This document shows positions 54,882 to 62,971 of a DNA stretch of 64,000 nucleotides, in pieces (positions within the stretch are counted from its first letter, which is position 1; the number at the start of each line of letters is the position of its first letter). The stretch covers positions 124,001-188,000 of the forward strand of contig NZ_WIQM01000014.1 in the NCBI RefSeq assembly GCF_015732185.1, written 5' to 3'. This stretch comes from Pectinatus haikarae (GTDB taxonomy: Bacteria; Bacillota; Negativicutes; Selenomonadales; Selenomonadaceae). The notes beneath the pieces are model-generated. The model did no database searches. It was not told the origin of the DNA and saw only the letters and a list, made by a program, of their open reading frames with translations. Position numbers and translations under genes: made by a program.

Positions 54882-56366
54882 TCACAACAGCGATTCCATG
54901 ACGGAACGGCTGCCTTCCTTATCCAATCGATACAAATATGCGCCGACAGACTGAACAATATTAAGTTCTGCCAGATCTGCGTCCCAAAGGACAACGTCCT
55001 CTATAACAGCTGCTGCGGTTGCCTCAGCTCCTTCCGGGGTACCGTTATACAGCTTCCAGGCCGCATCAAGCTTTATTATATTCTCCTCATCATCTGTCAG
55101 TTCGTATTCTATACCATCACGTAGTCCATATAAATGATTCTTATCCACGCGCACAGGTTTATATACAAATATATAAGCCGCAAAAGCGAATAAAAGTTCC
55201 TGCGGAAATTCATCAAATTTACGGTGATAATCAAGCAGGGAAGGCAATACTCTGATTTTAAATTTAGATGTGGAATTTAGTAATATACTAAGCAAATAAT
55301 GTTTGATAAATGGATTTTGAAAACGCTCAATTACAGCTTCGGCAAAATCCTCAAGCATTTTTTTATCCATATCCACAGACGGAAGAATAATTTCTCTGAT
55401 AGTATGACAGGCAAAGCGGCCTGCTGTTTTATCCTGCATCATTTCTGCCACCGTATCCAATCCGGCCAGAAACGCAGCCGGTACATTGGCTGTGTGTCCG
55501 CCGTTCAAAAGCCGTACCTTTCTCTGTCTGTATTTTGTTATGTCACTTTCGACCGCAACATTCAGACCGACTTTTTGCAGCGGCAGCTTTTCCTTCAGAC
55601 AGTCATCACCCTCAATGGCAAAAAAATGAAACGGTTCTCCGCATACCAACAGCTCATCTGCGTAACCAAGTTCTTTATTGAATTCTTCCGCTTCATCTTT
55701 TGGATAACCGCTGACTACCCTGTCCACAAGCGTATTATAAAATTTATTATGTTCATTGAGCCATTCACAGAAGCTTGCCGGCAGATTCCATTGCCGGGCA
55801 TATTTCATAATAAGCTTTTTTAAAAGTATTCCGTTGTCTTCCAAAAGCTCACAGGGAATAATATACATACCCTTATCGGCGGCACCATTATAATACCTAT
55901 ATCTGTGATATAAATATAGTGTTAGTTTCCCCGGAAACGACTGCGGCGGTGTCATCTCTGCCTTATCTTCATTATTATAGGAAAGTCCTGCCTCAGTGGT
56001 GTTGGAAAAAACATATTCTATCGCTGGATCCTCTGCACATTTAAGTACCTTCTGCCAATCCGTATATGGATTTATCCCACGGCTGACCGAAGTAATGATT
56101 TCCTTTTCATTAACAGTCGCACCATTTTGTACACCTCTCAGCACAGTTGTATAAAGACCATCCTGCGCATTAAGTTTTCCTATCACGCGGCCATGCGGTG
56201 TCGGCTGTACTGCAACGATCCGTCCGTTAAAAATATTTTTTTTATTCAAACGATCGATCATCCAATCTATAAAACAACGTAAGAAATTTCCCTCACCAAA
56301 CTGAATTATTTTTTCCGGCAGATCATTTTTCAATTCCGGATGTAACATAAGATTCAGTGTCTGCAT
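54882..56366 (-). CDS. uxaB: tagaturonate reductase
   Basis: NAD-dependent polyol/mannitol dehydrogenase-type protein of about 494 residues. PEKIIQFGEGNFLRCFIDWM (NAD-binding start), VTSVSRGINPY, and ...VRLLNGGHTANVPAAFLAG are the characteristic segments. Reduces D-tagaturonate to D-altronate. ATG 56366 has AGGAG 8 bases ahead; the GTG at 56375 is less likely. 12 bases upstream of uxaA and 11 bases after the dehydrogenase gene. Confidence 0.93.
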   Translation of the reverse strand: MQTLNLMLHPELKNDLPEKIIQFGEGNFLRCFIDWMIDRLNKKNIFNGRIVAVQPTPHGRVIGKLNAQDGLYTTVLRGVQNGATVNEKEIITSVSRGINPYTDWQKVLKCAEDPAIEYVFSNTTEAGLSYNNEDKAEMTPPQSFPGKLTLYLYHRYRYYNGAADKGMYIIPCELLEDNGILLKKLIMKYARQWNLPASFCEWLNEHNKFYNTLVDRVVSGYPKDEAEEFNKELGYADELLVCGEPFHFFAIEGDDCLKEKLPLQKVGLNVAVESDITKYRQRKVRLLNGGHTANVPAAFLAGLDTVAEMMQDKTAGRFACHTIREIILPSVDMDKKMLEDFAEAVIERFQNPFIKHYLLSILLNSTSKFKIRVLPSLLDYHRKFDEFPQELLFAFAAYIFVYKPVRVDKNHLYGLRDGIEYELTDDEENIIKLDAAWKLYNGTPEGAEATAAAVIEDVVLWDADLAELNIVQSVGAYLYRLDKEGSRSVMESLL

Positions 56367-56377
56367 ATTGATCACTC

Positions 56378-57397
56378 CTAAAATTTTATTACTACTTTCA
56401 ACATGGATGCGGCATTTTTGCTGAAATCATAAAAAGCCTTATCCGCCTTATCAAAATCATAAGTATTGGTAACTATCTTTTCAAGATCTACTTCCCCTGC
56501 CTTGACTAAACCTATCAAGGCAAGAAAATCTTTTTTCAGCGCATTGCGTGATCCGAAGACATTAAGCTCCTTTTTCTGTAAAAGCGTAAAGTCAAAATCA
56601 TGCTTGTTTTTACCAACACCTATCTGGACCATGCGTCCGCCAAACGCAGCTGCATCAATGCAGTTTTGGAAAGTGGACGGCAGGCCCACTGCCTCGATCG
56701 TAACATCAAAAAGATTATTTGATGTTACATTGTTCACTTTTTTCAGAAAATCTTCCGGTCTGTCATTTAAAATACCGCCAGCCAAGTGAAATGTATTTAC
56801 AGCATAATTCATTTTTTGTTCCGAAATATCGGCAATATAGACATTTGCCCCTGCGGCCTTTGCCGCTATGGATGCCAAAACGCCTATGGTCCCCGCCCCG
56901 ACAACAAGGACATTGTCACCTTTTTTCACATGTGCACGGCTGACACCGTGATAGCTGATACAAAACGGTTCTATCAAAGCCAATGTTTTCGCTGGCAATC
57001 CTTTTCCATCATATATACGCTCCACCGGCATAGTTATATATTCTGAAAAAGCACCATCTCTTTGTGCTCCTAATGTTTCGTTCTCTGTACAGCAATTTAC
57101 CAGTCCACGCTGGCAGGAATAACATCTCCCGCAGTTAAAATACGGATTGCAGGTTACTGTCATGCCTGCTTTCAGATTTTGATCATTTTTATCAATTTCA
57201 ACTATTTCAGCAGAAAATTCATGACCGGGGATACGCGGATATGAGGCATAAGCAAAAGTCCCGCGATATGTCCCGAGATCACTGCCGCAGATTCCCCCGT
57301 AAAGTACTTTAAGCAGCGCTTCCCCCTGCCCGCGCATCGGTTTTGGCGTATCGATAATTTCTACCTGCCCCGGTGTAGGAATAATAATTGTTTTCAT
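56378..57397 (-). CDS. Zinc-dependent medium-chain dehydrogenase, probably L-galactonate 5-dehydrogenase-like
   Basis: MDR-family protein of 339 residues. The catalytic zinc ligands are in GGICGSDLGTY (Cys37) and GHEFSAEIVE (His/Glu about 60), the structural zinc Cys residues in CNPYFNCGRCYSC, and the Rossmann motif is VLVVGAGTIGVLAS. It directly precedes uxaB and uxaA; E. coli LgoD (YjjN) makes tagaturonate from L-galactonate and feeds the same two enzymes, and the segment FGSRNALKKDFLALI resembles LgoD's MGSRNATPEDFAKV. The substrate is an inference from this context. Confidence 0.85.
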   Translation of the reverse strand: MKTIIIPTPGQVEIIDTPKPMRGQGEALLKVLYGGICGSDLGTYRGTFAYASYPRIPGHEFSAEIVEIDKNDQNLKAGMTVTCNPYFNCGRCYSCQRGLVNCCTENETLGAQRDGAFSEYITMPVERIYDGKGLPAKTLALIEPFCISYHGVSRAHVKKGDNVLVVGAGTIGVLASIAAKAAGANVYIADISEQKMNYAVNTFHLAGGILNDRPEDFLKKVNNVTSNNLFDVTIEAVGLPSTFQNCIDAAAFGGRMVQIGVGKNKHDFDFTLLQKKELNVFGSRNALKKDFLALIGLVKAGEVDLEKIVTNTYDFDKADKAFYDFSKNAASMLKVVIKF

Positions 57398-57460
57398 AAA
57401 AAACGCACCTCTATATTTTTTCTATTTTTTCATTTATCATAGAAAGCAAAAACCATGCCA

Positions 57461-57500
57461 ATTATAGGTACTATATATAACAGCCGCAACAGATCGTCAA
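57461..57500 (-). promoter_or_regulatory. Promoter region of the dehydrogenase-uxaB-uxaA operon
   Basis: Two overlapping minus-strand options: TTGACG (57500-57495) with TATATA (57477-57472), and TTGCGG (57489-57484) with TATAAT (57466-57461), both with 17-base spacers. The 13-bp element at 57468-57480 overlaps them. Confidence 0.5.
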
Positions 57501-57581
57501 TAATGTCAATGCTGAATTTTTTTGCAGCTCTAAGAATAGGATGCAAACTCAATGAATATAAGATTTTATTATATATAGTAC
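57468..57581. repeat. 13-bp inverted repeat pair, candidate operators
   Basis: GTACTATATATAA (57468-57480) and its exact complement TTATATATAGTAC (57569-57581) are 88 bases apart in the leader region of the operon. An independent inverted repeat, TTTCATATTTG (57678-57688) / CAAATATGAAA (57703-57713), lies further upstream. I see no gene in the 460 bases 57398-57859. Confidence 0.45.
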
Positions 57582-57768
57582 AAGATAAATATATATAATG
57601 ATCTAATATAAAATTTATATAAAAATTTTTGCTCACTACAACAAATGGAAAAATCATACTCTTGATATACTTATTTATTTCATATTTGCATTTAATATTT
57701 TTCAAATATGAAATATTAATATTATGTCAAGCAATCTTCAGAATAATAAAATTACCACACAAACTTTA

Positions 57769-57777
57769 TGCTATACT
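57769..57777 (+). promoter_or_regulatory. Extended -10 promoter of recJ
   Basis: TGC followed by TATACT (57772-57777); no good -35. Confidence 0.4.
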
Positions 57778-57859
57778 ATTGTAATATCCTATATGCTAAA
57801 CGCAGAGGATAAAATTTTCCATCGGAGATTCTAGTGATGAGGAGCGCTGAAAAGCTTTT

Positions 57860-59821
57860 ATGAAAAAAAAATGGAACATTTCCCCTGCTGACGCTGCCGG
57901 ACAACGTCTTTGGGCTGAAAAATTAAATATATCTCCGGCAGCCGCGGGGGTTTTGCTAAAAAGAGGATGGACACTGCAAAATGCACAGGCATTTTTAAAT
58001 GTCCAAGAGCAAAATTTTTACGATCCCTTTTTGCTGCCTAATATGCAGGCGGCAGTCGCACGAATAAAAGCTGCTATCTTTAAAAAAGATCTTATAACTA
58101 TATTTGGTGATTATGATGTAGACGGCATAACAGCAACCGCCGTCCTGTATAAAACCTTAAAAGAGCTCGGTGCTCTGGTCGAATATTATTTGCCTGACAG
58201 GCAAAGTGAGGGCTACGGAGTACACAAACAATCCATCGACAAATTCATAGGACAGACAAATTTACTTATAACAGTGGATTGCGGTATCCGTTCGACGGAA
58301 GAAATGGAATATGCCGGAAATTACATGGATGTAATAGTAACCGATCATCATCTGCCGGGACCACAGCTGCCGGCAGCTGTGGCTGTCATAGATCCTAAAA
58401 GAGATGACAGCTGCTATCCCGATGAAAACCTTGCCGGAGTGGGCGTAGCCTTTAAGCTCTGCCAAGCTCTGTGGCAGAATGTAAAAAACGAAGAATTCAC
58501 CAAATATCTGGACATTGTCGCTTTGGGAACAGTAGCGGACATAGTGCCTCTTTTAAATGAAAACAGAAAAATAGTCAAATCCGGTTTAACTGCCATAGAA
58601 AATACCGGTCTTATAGAATTAATAAAATTATGCGGATTGAAAAAAGAAAATATCACGGCAGGGCATATAGGCTTCGTACTGGGTCCGCGGCTCAATGCCG
58701 CGGGACGTCTTAAGCATGCCGGTATCGGTGTAGAACTGCTTTTGACAGAAGATAGAGAAAAGGCCTCAGAGCTGGCCAAATATCTCGATGATGAAAATAA
58801 AATTCGGCAAAGTTTGGTAGAAAGCACTTTTGCCGAGGCGGTAAAAACAGTACACGCCAATAATTATGATAAAACAACCGCTATAGTAGCTGCCGGTCAA
58901 AATTGGCATCCAGGGATCATTGGTATTGTCGCATCACGCTTAGTAGAAGAATTCTATCGTCCGACCGTAGTGATCAGTCTCAATGAAGAAGCCATAGGAA
59001 AGGGATCATGCAGAAGCATCAGAGGATTCAATATATGTGATGCTTTGTCCGCATCAGATGATGTACTTGAATCCTTCGGCGGACATGCAATGGCTGCCGG
59101 ACTGACTATAAATAAAACCAAAGTAGAGCTTTTCCGAAAAAAATTCACACAATATGCCGACGACTTTTTGACGGAAGAAAATTTACAGCCTTTATTGGAA
59201 ATAGCAGAAGTTCTGCATCCGGAAGAGGTGACTAAAAAACTTATTACGGATATAGCACAGCTGGAACCGTTTGGTGTTGGAAATCCCGCACCCCTTTTCC
59301 TATGCGGCGGAGTACAGGCGAAAAATCCCAAAAGGCTAGGAAAAAATGGGGAACATCTTAAATTTGTATTTTCCGTAAAAGATAGGCTCTATACTGCTCT
59401 AGGCTGGGGATTCGGCGAGTTTGCCGACAAATTGGCAAATAAAAATGCGATCTTCGTTTTTCACCCCGAAATAAACATTTGGAATGGCAAAGAGCAAATT
59501 CAGTTTAACATAAAAGATATAAAAATGGATGAACGAAAATATCCTTCTCATGATGAAATAGGCTTGTTTTATATTTTCTTGAAAAAGACGTTATCTGCGG
59601 GAAAAACAGCAAGGCTGGACACTGATACTATCAGAAAAGCTTACACTCATTTTTCGGCAAAAGCCATTACTGCAGAAGAAATAGAATATTGTCTGCAGGT
59701 ATTATCGGAAATAAATATAATAAATTTTAACAAAACCGATCATAGCATAGAACTTTTACCCTTGCCAAAAGAGAAAAAAAATATAAATACATCAAAAACA
59801 TTTCTTCAGCAGTACATATGA
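57860..59821 (+). CDS. recJ: Single-stranded-DNA-specific exonuclease RecJ
   Basis: Protein of 653 residues. The DHH-family motifs GDYDVDGITATA (about 83) and VTDHHLPG (about 158), plus GTVADIVPL and FGGHAMAAG (DHHA1 domain), give a complete catalytic core. A C-terminal OB-like region follows. 5'-3' exonuclease in recombination and mismatch repair. The start is ATG 57860; the SD GAGGAG is 15 bases away, a long gap. Confidence 0.95.
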   Translation: MKKKWNISPADAAGQRLWAEKLNISPAAAGVLLKRGWTLQNAQAFLNVQEQNFYDPFLLPNMQAAVARIKAAIFKKDLITIFGDYDVDGITATAVLYKTLKELGALVEYYLPDRQSEGYGVHKQSIDKFIGQTNLLITVDCGIRSTEEMEYAGNYMDVIVTDHHLPGPQLPAAVAVIDPKRDDSCYPDENLAGVGVAFKLCQALWQNVKNEEFTKYLDIVALGTVADIVPLLNENRKIVKSGLTAIENTGLIELIKLCGLKKENITAGHIGFVLGPRLNAAGRLKHAGIGVELLLTEDREKASELAKYLDDENKIRQSLVESTFAEAVKTVHANNYDKTTAIVAAGQNWHPGIIGIVASRLVEEFYRPTVVISLNEEAIGKGSCRSIRGFNICDALSASDDVLESFGGHAMAAGLTINKTKVELFRKKFTQYADDFLTEENLQPLLEIAEVLHPEEVTKKLITDIAQLEPFGVGNPAPLFLCGGVQAKNPKRLGKNGEHLKFVFSVKDRLYTALGWGFGEFADKLANKNAIFVFHPEINIWNGKEQIQFNIKDIKMDERKYPSHDEIGLFYIFLKKTLSAGKTARLDTDTIRKAYTHFSAKAITAEEIEYCLQVLSEINIINFNKTDHSIELLPLPKEKKNINTSKTFLQQYI

Positions 59822-59890
59822 TAATTTGATCATCTATTTTAAACATTTTTGTCGAATACAGAGGGATATCTATACTTTTTAATATTGACG

Positions 59891-59919
59891 TTGACAACCA
59901 TTATCATTATCTGTATTAT
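59891..59919 (+). promoter_or_regulatory. Promoter and Fur box of feoA-feoB
   Basis: TTGACA (59891-59896), 17-base spacer, TATTAT (59914-59919). The segment 59893-59911 reads, on the minus strand, GATAATGATAATGGTTGTC, matching 15 of 19 of the classical Fur box, and it covers the -35 and spacer. Iron-bound Fur should repress. Confidence 0.75.
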
Positions 59920-60037
59920 ATTGATATAGCCAATATATGTATTATTTTAGGAAATACCAATCTAATAATAACCGACACGGTTGTTTTGACAGATTCAGTG
60001 TTCCTCAAGTGCTAATTCAACATTAATGGGAGTGATA

Positions 60038-60292
60038 ATGATGGCAGTTGTTGTTGGGCAGGATAAGATGACTCTGAATCGTGTTCACGCTGGTAGCAGT
60101 GTGAAAGTAGAATATCTGGAAACATCGCCTCTGAAAGAACGGCTTATGAGTATGGGATTAGTTCCCGGAACGATTATAAAAGTGCTGCGAAGCGCTCCGT
60201 TAGGCGACCCTATGGCAATCAGCGTACGGTCTTATAATCTGGCCTTGCGTCTTAATGACGCCGAAAAAATTGTGGTATCACCCACAGCATGA
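60038..60292 (+). CDS. feoA: Ferrous iron transport protein A
   Basis: Small SH3-like protein of about 84 residues with the FeoA pattern LKERLMSMGLVPGTIIKVLR and the late VSPTA-type end. It probably supports FeoB. ATG 60038 is preferred over 60026 because GGGAG is 5 bases ahead; ATG 60041 is also possible. Followed 79 bases later by feoB. Confidence 0.92.
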   Translation: MMAVVVGQDKMTLNRVHAGSSVKVEYLETSPLKERLMSMGLVPGTIIKVLRSAPLGDPMAISVRSYNLALRLNDAEKIVVSPTA

Positions 60293-60371
60293 TTTTCTGT
60301 GTGCTTTTGCATTTATATAGTGGAGTGCAATATTAATCAGAGAAAACAGTTTGATTATATGGAGGAATTAG

Positions 60372-62270
60372 ATGTCAACATTATCTGTAGCCTTAACAGG
60401 AAATCCGAACACGGGCAAATCTACAATATTCAATGAATTGACGGGCGCACGTCAGAAAATAGGCAATTGGCCCGGAGTTACAGTAGATAAAAAAATGGGA
60501 TATGTCAGTCACGACAACAGGGCAATTTCCATAGTCGATCTGCCAGGGACATATAGTATAAATGCGCGCTCACCGGAAGAACAGATAGTAATCGATTATC
60601 TGCTTAATGAAGGCCCCGATATCGTGGTAGATGTGGTCGATTCTTCAAATATAGAACGCAATCTTTTTTTGACGCTCCAACTCTTGGAACATCGCATCCC
60701 GGTTCTCATCGATCTTAACATGATGGACGAAGCGGCTGCACATGGTCTCAAAATTTCTTCCAAGAAGCTTTCAGAAGCTCTCGGTATGCCGGTAGTGGAA
60801 ACAGTGGGCAGGAGCAATAAAAGTACACGGAAGTTACTGGATATATTTACTTCTACAGTAATGAACAATTATAAAAACAGTGAACTTATCGAAAATCATA
60901 TCAAAACTGTTGAAGCTGTACGTACCGGTGATTTGAATGACGAGTTAAAAGAGGAAAAAATCATTTCTCTTCGCTATGAATTAATAGATAAGATCTCTGC
61001 TGATGTTCTGGTGAGAAATGATCCCAAAAAGAATTTTTCAGAACATCTCGACCGCATTCTTGCCAATGGTTTTTTGGCGCTTCCTTTACTCTTAGTGATA
61101 CTTTATCTGGTCTTTTCCATTTCTTTTACCTGGGTGGGCAAACCACTGCAGGATGCCTTGGGTGATTTTATCAGTGACACACTCTCTCCATGGGTAGCCG
61201 GCGGTTTGGAATCATTGCAGGTCGCCCCGTGGCTTGATTCACTGATATCCGATGGGATAATTAATGGTATGGGTTCCGTAATTGCCTTTGTACCGCTTAT
61301 TTTCACACTGTTTTTCTGTCTGAGTTTTCTTGACGGCACTGGCTATATGGCACGTATCGCTTTTGTCATGGATCCGATTATGCGGCGGGCAGGACTTACA
61401 GGCAAGGGCATAATGCCTTTAGTCATGGGTTTTGGCTGTGGTGTTCCTGCTATTATGGGCGCACGTGCACTCGATTCGGAAAAAGACAGACTGATATCAA
61501 TCCTTATTACACCATTTTTAACTTGCAGTGCAAAACTCCCCATTATGGCTTTGTTCGCTGCAATGTTTTTTCCCGATAATGCCGTGAATGTGGTATTCTC
61601 CATGTATATCGCCGGACTTGTCATGGCTATCGTCATGGCAAAAGTATTGAGTTTTACAACTTTTAAAAACGAACGTTCCAGCTTCTTTCTGGAATTGCCT
61701 CCATATCGCATGCCAGATATGAAAACCGTGCTTCTGGAAACTTGGGACAAGGGCAAGGGGTATCTGATAAAAGCTGGAACTATTATATTTTCAATGTCTA
61801 TACTCATTTGGTTTTTGAGCAATTACAATTTGAGCGGCCCCACAGAAGACATGGATCAAAGCTTATTGGCATCAGTCGGCTCCGCAATGTCTGCCTTATT
61901 TACTCTTCACGGTTTTTCCAGCTGGGAAAGTGGTGCCGCAATCGTTACGGGTATTTTGGCAAAGGAATCTGTCGTTTCGACAATGGGTATTATTTACGGA
62001 GTAAGCGGTGTTTCAACCGAAGCATCTGATGCCGCAGAAACAGCATCACAGCTTATAGGCAGCATGGGCGGAGCATTTACTGCACTTTCTGCATTAAGCT
62101 TCATGATATTTTCCCAGCTTTATACACCTTGTGTCACGGCACTAGGAACTATAAAAAAAGAAACCGGTAAATGGAAATGGGTTGCCTTTGCGGCTCTTTA
62201 TACTTTTGCGGCCGCCTGGATAGTCTCGCTTCTGGTTTACCAGGGCGGAAAATTATTGGGATTTGATTAA
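60372..62270 (+). CDS. feoB: Ferrous iron transporter FeoB
   Basis: Protein of 632 residues: an N-terminal G-protein domain (GNPNTGKS at 10-17, LPGTYS at 58, and NMMDEA near 117), a short helical spacer, and a membrane region with two Gate-type repeats (GFGCGVPAIMGAR and LTCSAKLPIMALF). Pumps Fe2+ into the cell, driven by GTP. SD GGAGGAA precedes ATG 60372. Shorter than E. coli FeoB, as in many Firmicutes. Confidence 0.97.
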   Translation: MSTLSVALTGNPNTGKSTIFNELTGARQKIGNWPGVTVDKKMGYVSHDNRAISIVDLPGTYSINARSPEEQIVIDYLLNEGPDIVVDVVDSSNIERNLFLTLQLLEHRIPVLIDLNMMDEAAAHGLKISSKKLSEALGMPVVETVGRSNKSTRKLLDIFTSTVMNNYKNSELIENHIKTVEAVRTGDLNDELKEEKIISLRYELIDKISADVLVRNDPKKNFSEHLDRILANGFLALPLLLVILYLVFSISFTWVGKPLQDALGDFISDTLSPWVAGGLESLQVAPWLDSLISDGIINGMGSVIAFVPLIFTLFFCLSFLDGTGYMARIAFVMDPIMRRAGLTGKGIMPLVMGFGCGVPAIMGARALDSEKDRLISILITPFLTCSAKLPIMALFAAMFFPDNAVNVVFSMYIAGLVMAIVMAKVLSFTTFKNERSSFFLELPPYRMPDMKTVLLETWDKGKGYLIKAGTIIFSMSILIWFLSNYNLSGPTEDMDQSLLASVGSAMSALFTLHGFSSWESGAAIVTGILAKESVVSTMGIIYGVSGVSTEASDAAETASQLIGSMGGAFTALSALSFMIFSQLYTPCVTALGTIKKETGKWKWVAFAALYTFAAAWIVSLLVYQGGKLLGFD

Positions 62271-62288
62271 TTACAGGAGGATTTGACA

Positions 62289-62477
62289 ATGACACTCACA
62301 GGAACAATATCAACGTATGTTATATCAGCTTTACTGCTGGCGGCTTTTCTGTACGGACTCTACCATATATACCGTAATTTTTTCAAGGGAGAAAGTTCCT
62401 GCTGCAGTGAAGGAAAATCATCTTCGTGCGGTTGTTGCAGCTGCCATGAGGAAAAAGCCGATCATAAAACAGTTTGA
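62289..62477 (+). CDS. FeoB-associated Cys-rich membrane protein
   Basis: Protein of 62 residues with one membrane helix (YVISALLLAAFLYGLYHIYRN) and a Cys-rich tail (SSCCSEGKSSSCGCCSC). This family follows feoB in many Firmicutes and has no shown function. ATG 62289 is 8 bases after AGGAGG (62275-62280). Last gene of the operon. Confidence 0.88.
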   Translation: MTLTGTISTYVISALLLAAFLYGLYHIYRNFFKGESSCCSEGKSSSCGCCSCHEEKADHKTV

Positions 62478-62540
62478 GAAAAAACAGATGCCGCATTAAT
62501 GCCCCTGTGGCAATAATGACGTTTGCAGGTTTTAATAGTT

Positions 62541-62569
62541 GCCGTAGGATTTTAAGTCCTACGGCTTTT
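62541..62569 (+). terminator. Terminator of the feo operon
   Basis: Stem GCCGTAGGA (62541-62549) / TCCTACGGC (62557-62565) followed by TTTT. Confidence 0.75.
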
Positions 62570-62577
62570 CTCTTAGC

Positions 62578-62870
62578 CTAAACCTTGCCCACAAAGTTGA
62601 AATAGATATCGTCTTGGGTACAGTTTTTCTTCTTTCACGGCTCGGAACATTCATGTACTACGATCTTCTCGACAAACTCACGTACAATTTTTGGGGGTCA
62701 GCTTCTGAATATAGATGTACCTGTACCTGTCCATAACTGCCAGAAAGCGGTCGGCATTCAACATAGTGTCTTTTAGGACGGATTTCCTGCTTCAGCTTGC
62801 CCAAACGCTGGGTAAGTTTCTGCCGTTCTATTGTCATAGCTTCCAGTCAATGCCTTGGTCGTAGCAGGCA
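62578..62870 (-). pseudogene. Remnant of a large serine recombinase (3' end, frameshifted)
   Basis: On the minus strand three pieces in different frames match the C-terminus of large serine recombinases of conjugative transposons: LEAMTIERQKLTQRLGKLKQ, then NADRFLAVMDRYRYIYIQKL, then IVREFVEKIVVHE, and after an in-frame stop, DDIYFNFVGKV. The gene is broken by at least two frame changes and a stop, and the N-terminal resolvase domain is missing. It fills most of the stretch between the feo terminator and hsdR (62478-62971). Confidence 0.75.
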
Positions 62871-62971
62871 AAGAAAAAGCATGATGAATGCCACGAAAGT
62901 ATCATCACGCTTAAGGAGTTGGAGAGATAAAAAGGATGACTACTTGTTGTAACAAAGTCGCCACAGTTAGC

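Noticed and set aside
57430-57705. 91-codon minus-strand frame upstream of the dehydrogenase gene
   Set aside because: Starts with TTG without SD, AT-rich, spans the promoter and repeats of the uxa operon, no recognisable domain.
62876-62929. Plus-strand tail reading KKHDECHESIITLKELER before a stop
   Set aside because: Too short and unrecognised; may be debris of the mobile element next to the recombinase remnant.
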